64,000 nt of DNA from Labia minor (GCA_963082975.1 OY720344.1:77550053-77614052); one strand, 5' to 3'. Counted from the stretch's first letter, positions 46,031 through 56,125 are shown. A program made the numbers and translations. The notes: generated by a model not told the origin, from the letters alone.

Positions 46031-46487
46031 ATATGTAAGTTATATTTAATGAGATAGATGCAGTTATTTTTTAAAATATTTCTTATTTAATATTTTCTGA
46101 AAAAAATTATAAAATATTTATATGAATTTAATGTAAGTACCCATTATAATTTGTGAGATTTGTTGCTATGACAATGTTTGTATTTTCTTTCTTCAATATT
46201 ATAATTTCTAATAAAATGTGTTCTACAATATGCAAAAAAATCGTTATTCACCAATCACTGTTAGAAATATTCATCATATATCCTTGTCCTTATGAGATCG
46301 TAAGCCAGAAATTAATTAATAAAATGACGTAAAGTACCTAAAGTTGTGATGGGGGTCCGTCAAAAAAAATTTTTTCAAGTGGGGGTCCGTGGAGTACATA
46401 AGTTTAAGAACCTATGTATTAAATGATTTTAAATTTCATTTTTAATTCACTTATAGAATTAATTATATTCTGAATCTTTATCTATTT

Positions 46488-47045
46488 TAAATATAATAAG
46501 AGATTCGGCAATTGCAACTATAGATAGTGTAGAAAAATTAATTGAAGCAGGAAAAGAGGTGGGACTAGAAATTAATAATGCTAAGACAAAGTATTTAGTA
46601 ACAGAGAGGAATAGTATTAACACATTAAATCTTAAAGAGTAGATTTAGAGTATTTGAGAATAGGATTCTGCGAAGCATTTATGGGCCAAAGAAGATGAGG
46701 TCACCGGGGAATGGCGAAGATTGCATAACGAGGAATTGCATGACCTCTATGCATCTCCAGATATAGTTAGAATTTTAAAATCGAGAAAGCTACGGTGGGC
46801 AGGACACGTGGCTAGAATGGGAGAAGATAGAATGGCAAAATATATATTGGTAGGGAGACCGAGTGGGAAACGTCCTCTTGGAAGACCAAGGACACGGTGG
46901 GTGGATAATGTGGGAAAGGATGTGAGAGAGATGGGAGAGGATAGGGACTTTAAGGTTGTGGCTCAGAATAGGAATACTTGGAGAGGTGTGGTTGCTGCGG
47001 CCAAGAACTTTCGAGTTCCGTAGAGTCTCAGAGATAGAGATAGAT
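46488..47045 (+). mobile_element. GATA-tailed LINE, truncated insertion (copy d) with internal deletion
   Basis: It starts in the segment just after the YADD motif (DSATIDSVEKLIEAGKE-like, then INNAKTKYLVTERNSINT) and jumps at about 46635 straight to SRFRVFENRIL, lacking roughly 300 bp that copies b and c retain. It ends with LHDLYASPDIVRILKSRKLR, WAGHVARMGEDRMAKYILVG, PSGKRPLGRPRTRWVDNVGK and AAKNFRVP (best-preserved C-terminus; open frame 46721-47023), then a GAGATAGAGATAGAT tail. A 14-bp target duplication with one mismatch (ATCTTTATCTATTT 46474-46487; ATCTTTATTTATTT 47046-47059) frames it. Confidence 0.87.
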
Positions 47046-47059
47046 ATCTTTATTTATTT

Positions 47060-48689
47060 AAAGTGATCATTCTTTACATTCTACAATATTGATTAAATAT
47101 GTTTTATTAAATTAATTTTTTATAGTCTCATTGTTAGATAAGAATATTAGTATCAAGTTTAACCTACTTTATTCATTATAACTAAAAATTGAAATTTTTT
47201 TTTTGTAATAAATTGATAGAAATAAATATATAAATAACAATAAATAAATTTCTCTGATGAACATTTACATAATATATATATATTATAAAAAACATACATA
47301 ATTTCATTTTAAAGAGAACATAAATTTTACTTTGTAAAAAATGGTATTCTTAAATATATTTATTATAATATAACAGTATATATCTTTATCTCCTATTGTC
47401 TCATATTATTATATTTATATATGTATGTCAATCAAATCTTTTTGTTTGTATAAATTACCTAGTTATCTTTTTATTTATTTAGTTTTTTGATTTATTTAAT
47501 TTTTCCAATACACAAATTACAATTAATTCATCTTTGAAATTAATTATATGAGATAAAGTATTATATTTTTTTTTTCAAAAATCTTTTTGTAAAGTTAATT
47601 CAAGTACGTTTTTTCATGCTTGAATAGTTTCACTTATAAATCGAATGAAATAAAAAGCGACACGTTATAACAAAAACAAATCAAAGAATATAAATAATGA
47701 CTCTTCCATTCACCCCATTTAGATTTCATCCTATAAATACTTGAAAATGATTTTTTACTTAAATTTTACTAAACCTACTAATTATTATTTATAAATAAAT
47801 TAAAATTTACATTGTGGAAAAACATTTAAATGGACATTTCGAATTGCGTCTATAAACTTGACTTTTGTGTAAATTATATAAAGGCCATTAATTATATTCA
47901 TTTAATATATTACTATTGAGTAAAGTTAATAAATTATTTAATTTAAATTTATATATATATGTATAAATATTTTCATATTTTAATGGAGTTTACTAAGCTT
48001 GGGATATTCGATATTTCAGAGTTAGTAGTAATTAAATTAGAAAATTATATATATATTTGCCTAATTATATTATATTAAAAGCAACCGATTTTGTTTTTCA
48101 TACATGATATTAATAACTCTTCAACCACCGCAAATGATAATATTGAAAATAATTAAACTTGTAAGGTATATGTATCTTCACAATGTTAAACTTCCTATTA
48201 TATCACTTTTCTTTTAAGATTCGATCTTCAATCAATACCGAAAGTAATTTATAAAGATTGGACATTTTTTAAAATTGATTTGAACAAATTCTTCTAGACC
48301 AAATGTTCTTTTTTCTTTAAATTTTTCAAAAGGTTTTTAAACATTTCCTTAAAAATGATTCTCTTTTTTCTTGTTTAGCAAACAAAAGGTTTTTTTTTTA
48401 TTTGACTCTCTTTTTCGTTTCTATTCCTATGGGGTTAAAAAAAATGAAAAAATAAAATAGCCAAAATGTGTTTTGGTTTCTTTCGGCTTGGTGTTTTCAA
48501 TACCTTGGGGAATTTATATTTCAAGCATTTTCCGACCGTTAATAAATTGTCACTATTCTAAAGAAATTTTATGGTTACTTAGGAAATTTATAAAAATTAT
48601 TTGACCAAAATATTATATAAAACAAAAAAAATCTTTCGTTAAATAATGCTTAATAAATACTCAAAACTTAAAGAACGATCGATACTTTC
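47060..48689. other. AT-rich stretch, nothing recognised
   Basis: About 1.6 kb of AT-rich DNA with no supported feature. Confidence 0.6.
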
Positions 48690-49020
48690 GACTATATGGT
48701 AAGCTCTTGGCTGCAATAAATCCATATCCAGAGCCACCTCCATCCAAATTATATTCTCTCTTAACTCCTTTCCAATTAGTCTTTCTAGAAACAAATGTCG
48801 CCCAAAATGCCTCTTGAGTCATCTGTCCTATATATTACATCCTTCCCCTCAATTTTTATAAACCACAAACATGATTGAAGATCCGTGGAGGTTATGCAAT
48901 TCTACATTAAGCAATCCCCGTCATTTCAAAGTAATTTCATTTTTTTTGACCAGTAAATGCTAGAAAGAAACTTATTTTCAAATATTCTAAATCTATTTTC
49001 GCCCTCTAATCTACTAAAAT
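48690..49020 (-). mobile_element. Degraded LINE 3' end
   Basis: Antisense of the family tail in order: AAGCTCTTGGCTGCAATAAA (the AAKNF end), CCATCCAAATTATATTCTC, TTAACTCCTTTCC, CTTTCTAGAAACAAATG, ATCCGTGGAGGTTATGCAAT, and AATATTCTAAATCTATTTTCG (the SRFRVFEN segment). It matches a more diverged subfamily than copies b-d. Frames are destroyed. Confidence 0.65.
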
Positions 49021-50090
49021 ATAGAAGAATTTGTTTAATTATATAATTTTAAAAATACTTTCGATTATTTTAATGAGAAATACATTAATATTTTTATTTA
49101 ATTTAATTAATAACAATAACTATAATACTCAATTTTAAATTAATTATTTTAAAGCAGTATTACTTAAATATATATTTATAAATAATTTTTTTTGAAAAAT
49201 TGTAACTTTTAAATATCAATTAATTATTCCAAAAGAATTAATATTTCATTTTATACCTTCTTTCTAATAATCATAACATAGATACTTAGTAATTTTAGAA
49301 TTTCTTTATAATATAGTAAAATTAGTGAAATGTTTTAGGGCATCACTGTTTTATATTTAAAATTTTTCAGTTTAATTTTTTAATTTATTTTATTTTTTCT
49401 AAAGTGTTTCAAGTGAAATAAAACAAAAACATTATAAATGATTTGGGGATTCTGATTTTCTCTCTCTATTTATGTTAGATGTTTTTACTTTAAATAATTA
49501 TTTTTAAATAAATATAAAAATATAATGAAATTAACTCTTATTTTTATCCATAACAAATTATGAATATTAATTTTGTCTAAATTTCCCTATTATTGAGAAA
49601 TACCCATTAAAACACTCACTTTTATATACCTTATTATTTATTAAAATGTTAAAAAAATATATCAATAATAATTTGATTTGTTATTTTTAATTTATTGCAT
49701 TTACAATTTGCAATTAAAAATTAAATTATCTTTTATGCATGATTGTATTATTTAAGTATACTTTTAAAAGATAAAAAAAAATATAAATTTATTAATAATT
49801 TTACTCCCTTTCTCTTTTATGAGAGAGAAACCGATTTAATATTTTATTGTTGTAATAAAAATCACTTTTACCCGTGATTTTTTTAATGTGGTATGAATTG
49901 TATTCAATTTTTTTTTTTTTTTTTTTTTTTTTATAAATTGAGGGCATCGACAATCCGTCAATCAATCCATCGGCCGGTGATTTCAATGCTTTAATTTATT
50001 ACCTTTAATTTCCTTTTTTTCTTTCTTAATTTGTTTTTTTTTTAAATTTTTTTTTTACTTTTTTTTATATGATTATGAATCTCTGAGACT
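49021..50090. other. AT-rich stretch with T homopolymers
   Basis: AT-rich DNA. A T run of about 22 at 49909-49930 borders a small complex patch (49935-49990, with CCATCGGCCGGTGA). The run could be a reversed poly(A) tail, but no retrogene body is visible next to it. Confidence 0.5.
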
Positions 50091-50520
50091 TCACGATTTC
50101 ACCTCTTCTTGATGATTACTTCTTCTTATTTCGAGCTAGATTCCGTTGATGCTGTCACTTGAGAACTGTATCTGCATCTAACATCGTCGACATATGTTCC
50201 GGACTGTCATAACTTCCACGAAGCTTGCTCGAGCACATGTCAAATTGGGCTTCATTCTCCAACGATTTTTTTCTTTCTCCCATTTTTTTTTTTTTTTTTA
50301 TTTTTTTTTATTATTATGTCACCAAAAATCTTTGAATGTTGCTATTAATGGGATGCTGAGCGCAGGTCACGCGTGCTGGCCATGATATTTCTAACATAGA
50401 AGATGGCCTCGTGCGGGGGCGGAGCCCCTCCCAGTTGAATAAAAGAGAGGATTTTTATCTCGACTGAAGTTCAAGGCGCAATGGGATTCCCTAATCCCTT
50501 TTTTCTCTGCTGACCTTCTA
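50091..50520. promoter_or_regulatory. Balanced-composition island split by a T-rich tract
   Basis: Two high-complexity parts (50091-50275 and 50340-50510) separated by a T-rich run. The second contains the 13-bp palindrome GGGGCGGAGCCCC at 50416-50428, identical to one at 20244-20256. A 63-codon plus-strand frame crosses the T tract and is not credible as protein. Candidate regulatory DNA. Confidence 0.3.
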
Positions 50521-51215
50521 CTAAGAAACAACATCTATCCATCTTTCAATATATAATCAAAAGAATCCTCCTCATCCCCTCTACTCTCCTAAACAAGACG
50601 ATTATTAAAATTAATTCTTTTTTTCCTTCGCTCATTTTGCAATTAAGAATAAAAATCCCTTTTGTCTGATGGTGATTATTAATGTAAAACCTTCGGAGAA
50701 AATGATTTATGAATATTTTTCTTAAAAGAATCAATCAAATTGTAAAATTTTATCTGAATTCAGGGAAAGAGAAAAAAAATAATTTTTTTTTCATATAATG
50801 ATAAAAATAATCTTTTCAGTCATAGCGTTATGAAATTGGATGATTGATTCTTTCATTTCATTTAAATTAATTTAAGGGATGAAAATTTGAATTACTAATT
50901 TTTCTTTTTAAATTTAGAATCACATTTAATATGTAAAATTCATTTCTGAATTTCTGCAGAGTCACTTACATTTAGGTTGAGTTAATACACGCAAACTGAT
51001 TTTTTTTGTATTTGTAATATCTTCCTTAATTTTTTTTAACCCTAAATGAAATTTAAATATATTACTAAAATAAGTTTACTTTTTATTAAATATATAGGAT
51101 CAGATTATGTAAAAGGGACTCATGCTTACCCATAATTTTTTTATTATAAATGCTATTTTTTATTAATTACAATTTCATCAGTGATGTCATACCTAAACTA
51201 AATAAAAAATAAGCT
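50521..51215. other. AT-rich stretch, nothing recognised
   Basis: No supported feature. Confidence 0.5.
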
Positions 51216-51804
51216 GGAGTGTCTCCACTCGACTATCTCGCAATTTGAATTGGATTAAATAACATAATATATTATATTTAAATTAAATTTAATTAATTAT
51301 AAATTATAAATAATAAATATTAAACCAGCGCATATTTGGTTTTTTATTGATGGCACCATGGCACGTGTTGGCGCGTGAGATTTGCAGTGTTAAAAAATTA
51401 ATTCTGGTACTTTCAGCGATTCAATCAAGCTGAAATTCCATATATAGCAGTTTTATACAATTATTAATCATGTGAAAAATTATCAAACATATATCTTTAT
51501 TTTTACGGTCACTTTAGAGGAAAAAAAATCAAAACGTTGTAGGTAATGACCCTCTTCCGGTTGAGCTACATTTCTCAAAAGTTGATAGTAAACTATGAAT
51601 TTTGAATAATGCTCATGTACCAAATTGCATCATTCTAGCTCAAACCGTTTTTGCGTAATCTTGCCTACATACATACACACACACAGACATTTTTCTCAAC
51701 CTTAGTGAAAATGTTTCAGGAACCTTCAAAACGTATAAAAACATCAAAATCTCAACATCGAAAATTTTCGTGATCGCAATACTATCTCTGGCGAGATAGT
51801 AAAA
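51216..51804 (-). repeat. Family X interspersed repeat, copy 5, best-preserved full copy
   Basis: Read on the plus strand it opens with GGAGTGTCTCCACTCGACTATCTCGC, here cited only as landmarks: the hairpin GAGTG/CACTC, then ACTATCTCGC. It passes an AT-rich part, the CACGTGTTGGCGCGTGA block, the CTGAAAGTACC-type block in antisense and a (CA)n tract at about 51675-51690. It closes with the hairpin TACTATCTCTGGCGAGATAGTA. The inverted 10-mer ACTATCTCGC / GCGAGATAGT thus sits at both ends. It is 589 bp and has no reading frame. Flanks show no obvious target duplication, which would suit a rolling-circle (Helitron-class) element, but the canonical CTRRT end is absent. Confidence 0.85.
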
Positions 51805-52106
51805 AGTTACATATATCACAGAACAATTACTCACCACTTACTTTTCTACACTTATATTTTATTTCTAAAATTAATTATCAATTTCGTTTATATATTATTT
51901 TATAATTATCCAGCTAGGGGTCATTCATTTCTTACTATTTACTTTCCCTTCTCTTAAGCCAGTTATGGCGAAACCCAGTAGCGTCTGTTCTCCAGGTTAG
52001 GGGCGGCTACGAACAGCGTCTGTACTCCAGGTTAGGGGCGGCTGAGAATCAAACCGAAGAAGGCAACGGGAAACCACTTCGGTATACCATCCCCAGGAAA
52101 TTCACT

Positions 52107-53264
52107 ATGACGAGAAACAAAATACAAATGGCCCCCAGTCCCGGGCAGCCCTTAAATGGGCAAGGGGTGCGAAGAATCTCCCGGCTCAGAATAGTGAAAA
52201 CCAGACTGCGAGTGTGTACATGGAATGTCAGAAGTCTCTTCATGGCCGGAAAATTAAACAACGCTATCAAAGAAATGAGAAGACTTAAAGTTAAGTTCAT
52301 GGGAATCAGCGAACTCAGATGGCCTGGTGTCGGTGTTTGTTCTCAGGAAGGAGGAACACTCTATTACTCAGGAAGTGAGAGTGGAGATAGGTTTCATCGA
52401 AACGGTGTCGGAATTCTAGTTGACTCGGAGTTCACGAGGTACGTTAAGAACTTTGTGCCCATATCGGATAGAGTGATGCTGCTACAGATTCATGGACAGC
52501 CATTTGACATAAATATCTTACAAGTCTACGCACCTACATCTGATAGTAAATACGATGAGGAAGTGGAAAAATTCTACAACACTTTAGAAAACACTCTAAA
52601 CTCTCTCAAGAAGAATACCATAAACTTGATACTTGGAGACTTTAATGCTAAAATCGGTCAGGGCAGACGGGGGGATTTGGTCGGCGATTTCGGCTTAGGT
52701 GAGTGTAATGAGAGAGGAGACCGGCTCTATGATTTCTGCCAAACTACAGAGATGGTAGTAACTAATACGCTATTTAAACTTCCAAAGCGACGTCTTTACA
52801 CATGGAAATCACCCAGAGACTCTATTGACAACCAAGAACCAAGTAGGAACCAAATTGATTACATTCTGATAAACAGACGTTTCCGAAATTGTGTTAAAAG
52901 AGTCACAACATACCCTGGTGCAGACATAGGCTCAGATCACAACCCTTTGGTTGCGGACATGGGCCTAGCGTTGAAGTCTGTAAAAAGAAAAAACTGCAAC
53001 GTTAATATTATTGATACATCAAGATTACAATTTGAGGATGTTAGGAATGCTGTTATTGATGATCTCAATGGCAAATTAATGAGGATATCTATTGACGATC
53101 TTGACGATATAAATACTCAGTGGGCACTGCTGAAAAATGCTTTGGTGGAGACTGGTTCGCTTCACTTGAGGAGAACACGTACAATGAAGAGGAGGTCGTG
53201 GATGACGGACGAGATTTTGGATTTGATGGAAGAAAGGAGACTTCTCAAAAATAACAGAATATAA
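52107..53264 (+). CDS. RTE-like endonuclease half (craniofacial-development-protein-2-like)
   Basis: 385 codons encoding the apurinic-like endonuclease that nicks target DNA for target-primed reverse transcription. Motifs in order: VCTWNVRSL (N40), GISELRWPG (E69), YAPTSD (residues 141-146), LILGDFNAKIG (D178, N180), QIDYILINRR (residues 249-258), and GSDHNPLVAD with the catalytic D277/H278. All are intact. Proteins annotated in animal genomes as craniofacial development protein 2-like are of this type. The frame ends at 53264 in RRLLKNNRI; the natural continuation (TEYKKM, then QFKIRKGIK) lies in another frame, so the stop is caused by a small indel near 53255-53262. In an undamaged element this and the next frame would be one protein of about 990 residues. 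Confidence 0.9.
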   Translation: MTRNKIQMAPSPGQPLNGQGVRRISRLRIVKTRLRVCTWNVRSLFMAGKLNNAIKEMRRLKVKFMGISELRWPGVGVCSQEGGTLYYSGSESGDRFHRNGVGILVDSEFTRYVKNFVPISDRVMLLQIHGQPFDINILQVYAPTSDSKYDEEVEKFYNTLENTLNSLKKNTINLILGDFNAKIGQGRRGDLVGDFGLGECNERGDRLYDFCQTTEMVVTNTLFKLPKRRLYTWKSPRDSIDNQEPSRNQIDYILINRRFRNCVKRVTTYPGADIGSDHNPLVADMGLALKSVKRKNCNVNIIDTSRLQFEDVRNAVIDDLNGKLMRISIDDLDDINTQWALLKNALVETGSLHLRRTRTMKRRSWMTDEILDLMEERRLLKNNRI

Positions 53265-53268
53265 AAAG

Positions 53269-55080
53269 ATGCAATTCAAAATAAGGAAAGGGATTAAATT
53301 AGCAAAACAAATTTGGATGACAGAAAGGTGTGAAGAAATAGAAGAATTAGTCTCAAAACATGACATGTTTAATATACATGTAAAGGTAAAGGAAATAACT
53401 GGACAATTCAGGAGTCGACCACCAATGTCAATACTAAATGAAGCCAAAAAACTAGTAACGGACGAAGCTGAACTCATGAAAGCCTGGCAATTGTACGCAG
53501 CAAAACTTTTTGAAGATTCCAGAGAGGAAGTTGAAATTGATGATTGCGATCCTGAAGGACCAAAAATAATAAAATCAGAGCTAATTCACGCTATTTCAAT
53601 TGCTAAGAACAAGAAAGCGCCGGGACCAGATGGAATCCCAATGGAATTAATCAAATTCATCAATGAAGACAATATAGACCTGGTATTGAAAATATTTAAC
53701 AATATCTATAACTGCGGTGTGCTTCCAGAGGAATGGCTGAAATCAACATTTGTTACTATCCCAAAGAAACAATACCCTAAGAATTGCAGTGACTATCGCC
53801 TCATCAGTCTTATGAGCCATATGTTAAAGACCTTTCTTCGAATAATACACGCCCGCATCCGATTAAAATGTGAGTTAGACTTAGATGACTCGCAGTTTGG
53901 ATTCAGAAACGCCTTCGGTACAAGAGAAGCATTATTTGGCTTCAATGTTTTGCTTCAAAAATGTCGTGACCAACACAAGGATGTATTTGCATGTTTTGTT
54001 GACTACGAAAAAGCCTTTGACAGAATAAAACACACTAGACTGATTGAACTTCTGTGCGATGCTGGAGTGGACGAAAAAGATATCAGGATTATAAAAAATC
54101 TGTACTGGAGGCAATATGCCGTAATCAGAGTAGGAAAATCCACAACACCGGGAATTGAGATCCAGAGAGGAGTCCGTCAAGGATGCATTCTCTCTCCCCT
54201 TTTATTTAATCTCTATGCTGACAGAATTTTTAAAGAGGCCTTGGAAGAACTGGATATGGGGGTGAAAGTAAATGGCGTACCAATTAGTACAATTAAATAT
54301 GCCGACGACACTGTGATCCTGTCTGAAAACATTGAAGACCTTCAACTACTTCTGAATAAAATTTCTCAAATTGGAATTAAAGCGGGCTTAAACATCAATA
54401 TAGCCAAAACAAAATTTATGGTCTTTAGCCGCCAGCCACATGGAAACGCCTCCCTCCACCTCGATAACAAACAAGTTGAACGAGTAAGATCTTTTAAATA
54501 TCTTGGTTGTATCATAAATGACCAGCTAGACCCGGATATCGAAATTAAGTCCAGAATTGAGGCTGCGAGGTCCACCTTCAATAAAATGAGATCCTTCTTC
54601 TGTGATGACAACCTAAATCTTAAATTACGACAGAGAATGGCCAAATGCTATGTTTGGTCCATTCTCTTATATGGTGTGGAAGCATGGACACTCAAGGTCA
54701 GTACGATGAATCGCCTGGAGGCTTTTGAGATGTGGATCCTCAGGCGAATGCTGCGAATTCCCTGGGTTGAGAGAGTTACCAACAGGGATGTCTTGAGGAG
54801 AGCAAACACACAGCGAGAACTCCTCAACACTGTCAAATGCCGGAAAATCTCTTACCTCGGCCACATCTTGAGAGGTAATAAATATCAACTCCTTCAATTA
54901 ATCCTCAAAGGGAAAATTGAGGGTCGACGTGGACCCGGGAGAAGACGTCAATCCTGGTTAGGGAATATCAGGGAATGGACCGGCATAAGGAGCGTGGGAG
55001 AGCTGTTCCGCACGGCGGAAAATAGAGACGTTTTCGCCAGAGTGATCGCCGACGTCAGGGAGACCGGACAAGGCACTTGA
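53269..55080 (+). CDS. RTE-like reverse transcriptase half
   Basis: 603 codons in a different frame from the preceding endonuclease. The first Met (MQFKIRK) is probably not a real start but the point where the frame resumes after the frameshift. RT motifs: KKAPGPDGIPMELI (residues 115-128), FVDYEKAFD (motif A, D245), GVRQGCILSPLLFN (motif B, 301-314), YADD (motif C, 344-347), SFKYLGCIIND (thumb). The C-terminal region has LLYGVEAWTL, YLGHILRGN and GRRGPGRRRQSW, ending about 10 bases before the GAA tail. All catalytic residues are present. Without the upstream frameshift this would be a complete element; as is, it could make RT only by ribosomal reinitiation or frameshifting, which I consider unlikely. 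Confidence 0.9.
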   Translation: MQFKIRKGIKLAKQIWMTERCEEIEELVSKHDMFNIHVKVKEITGQFRSRPPMSILNEAKKLVTDEAELMKAWQLYAAKLFEDSREEVEIDDCDPEGPKIIKSELIHAISIAKNKKAPGPDGIPMELIKFINEDNIDLVLKIFNNIYNCGVLPEEWLKSTFVTIPKKQYPKNCSDYRLISLMSHMLKTFLRIIHARIRLKCELDLDDSQFGFRNAFGTREALFGFNVLLQKCRDQHKDVFACFVDYEKAFDRIKHTRLIELLCDAGVDEKDIRIIKNLYWRQYAVIRVGKSTTPGIEIQRGVRQGCILSPLLFNLYADRIFKEALEELDMGVKVNGVPISTIKYADDTVILSENIEDLQLLLNKISQIGIKAGLNINIAKTKFMVFSRQPHGNASLHLDNKQVERVRSFKYLGCIINDQLDPDIEIKSRIEAARSTFNKMRSFFCDDNLNLKLRQRMAKCYVWSILLYGVEAWTLKVSTMNRLEAFEMWILRRMLRIPWVERVTNRDVLRRANTQRELLNTVKCRKISYLGHILRGNKYQLLQLILKGKIEGRRGPGRRRQSWLGNIREWTGIRSVGELFRTAENRDVFARVIADVRETGQGT

Positions 55081-55097
55081 AGAAGAAGAATTATCCA

Positions 55098-55584
55098 ACA
55101 TTTATAAGAACTAATTATCTAAAGTAATACTTTAGAAAAACTCTTTTGAAAACTTAACACTTCAACCCTTTTAGAGTACTGAAGGTGAAGTTGATAATAA
55201 AAATAATTTTGTTTGTCATTGATAAAGCAAGTTTAATTAAAATTTTTAGAGCCGTTTTCGGAAAAAATGGAAAAAAAGTGTAAAATCATTGAATTTCAAA
55301 AGCACTCGTGGTTAGCTGATTTTAGCAAAAGTTTCATTTAAAGATCTATACTTATTTAAAATACCGAATTTATGATTTTAACACAATTCCGATAACCCCA
55401 CACATAGAGACACAATCATCCATTGACCATTTTTGGGACTAGGTTTTTTGGACCTTAAAACTTTTTTTCTTTTTCCTTTGACAGATCGAATTCAATTTGC
55501 GCCCTATTACATTATGCTTTTCTTACTATATTTATACTTTTACTAATTTTTACAAATGAGTTATTATTATTATAACTAAAAGGT

Positions 55585-55620
<36 letters not shown>

Positions 55621-55641
55621 ACATATATGTATTTAATTCTA
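55098..55641. other. AT-rich stretch with old repeat-like segment and (GT)n
   Basis: A segment at 55240-55460 has ordinary complexity (AGCCGTTTTCGGAAAAAATGG; AATTCCGATAACCCCACACA) and reads like an old transposon interior, unclassified. A pure (GT)n tract lies at 55592-55618. Confidence 0.4.
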
Positions 55642-56125
55642 CCAGGACAGGTCAATGGCTTTTCGGTGGCTTTTTAAATGAAATGGAGGTTTTTGGATAA
55701 AAAATTATTTTATTTTCAACTTCTCATTGAGCTCTAAACACTTCGTCTAATGTTTCTTAAATTTTTTTATCCCTTCCAAAAAAATAAGATTTGTCCAGGA
55801 CATCAAAATAGCTATTTGTTTGTGAGATGATTTTATCGTTGAAGTCCAATCTCTTTCCACTAAGCCATTTCTTCAGACTTGAAAACAAGAAATAGTCACT
55901 CGGGGCTATATCCGGAGAATAGGGCGTAGCAATGGATTTTTATGGAAATTCACTTTTTTTCATTGTCTTCTCCAATCACGAGGTAGTCTGCTATTAATGG
56001 ATGTCAAAGAACAACTAAAAGCATCAACTGGTTCAAATTTCGACAGGAGTCAATAGTTGCAATACAGTGTTACTATTTCATTAAAGAGAAGCGAAATTCA
56101 AAACGGGCTTATTGACCTGCCCTGG
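55642..56125 (-). mobile_element. mariner-family element, internally deleted copy 2
   Basis: Imperfect inverted ends: CCAGGACAGGTCAATGGC (55642) and, at the other side, the complement of CCAGGGCAGGTCAATAAGCC (ending 56125), closely related to the ends of the element at 17133. The left TA is at 55640-55641; the right flank reads TGTA, so that TA is mutated or the edge is 1-3 bp off. On the minus strand, YSPDIAPSDYFLF and LKKWLSGKRL (about 55930-55865) mark the transposase C-terminus. The N-terminal two-thirds of the transposase is missing, with the same overall structure as copy 1. Confidence 0.85.

Larger units (their letters stand above)
42744..46416 (+). mobile_element. Buster-type hAT transposon, intact copy 2 with nested MITE
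   Basis: It is 3673 bp long, with the same ends as copy 1 (CAGTGGTTCTTAAACTG at 42744; complement of CATAGGTTCTTAAACTT ending at 46416). A perfect 8-bp target duplication TATTAAAT occurs at 42736-42743 and 46417-46424, again with TA in the centre. It is 376 bp longer than copy 1. This is fully explained by a 337-bp MITE with its 9-bp duplication (43699-44044) plus one extra 30-bp repeat unit (three copies at 43505-43595 against two). A palindromic GGACCCCTGGGGGTCC block lies just inside the left end. Confidence 0.96.
51913..55088 (+). mobile_element. Full-length RTE-like non-LTR retrotransposon
   Basis: A 9-bp direct repeat AATTATCCA at 51904-51912 and 55089-55097 frames 3176 bp, the normal size of an RTE element. 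The 5' leader holds two tandem 35-bp units (from 51980 and 52015, each with CCAGGTTAGGGGCGGCT) and the AAGGCAACGGGAAACCACTTC segment found in leaders of this type. Coding follows as endonuclease then reverse transcriptase, with almost no 3' untranslated region and a short (GAA)n tail (55078-55090), all typical of RTE-clade elements. One frameshift between the two domains is the only visible lesion. Confidence 0.85.

Noticed and set aside
49909-49990. Processed retrogene with reversed poly(A) tail
   Set aside because: Only ~60 bp of complex sequence follows the T run, with no coding similarity or flanking duplication.
51216-51804. Family X as a canonical Helitron
   Set aside because: No TC start and no CTRRT end; the hairpin sits at the extreme end and not a few bases inside it.
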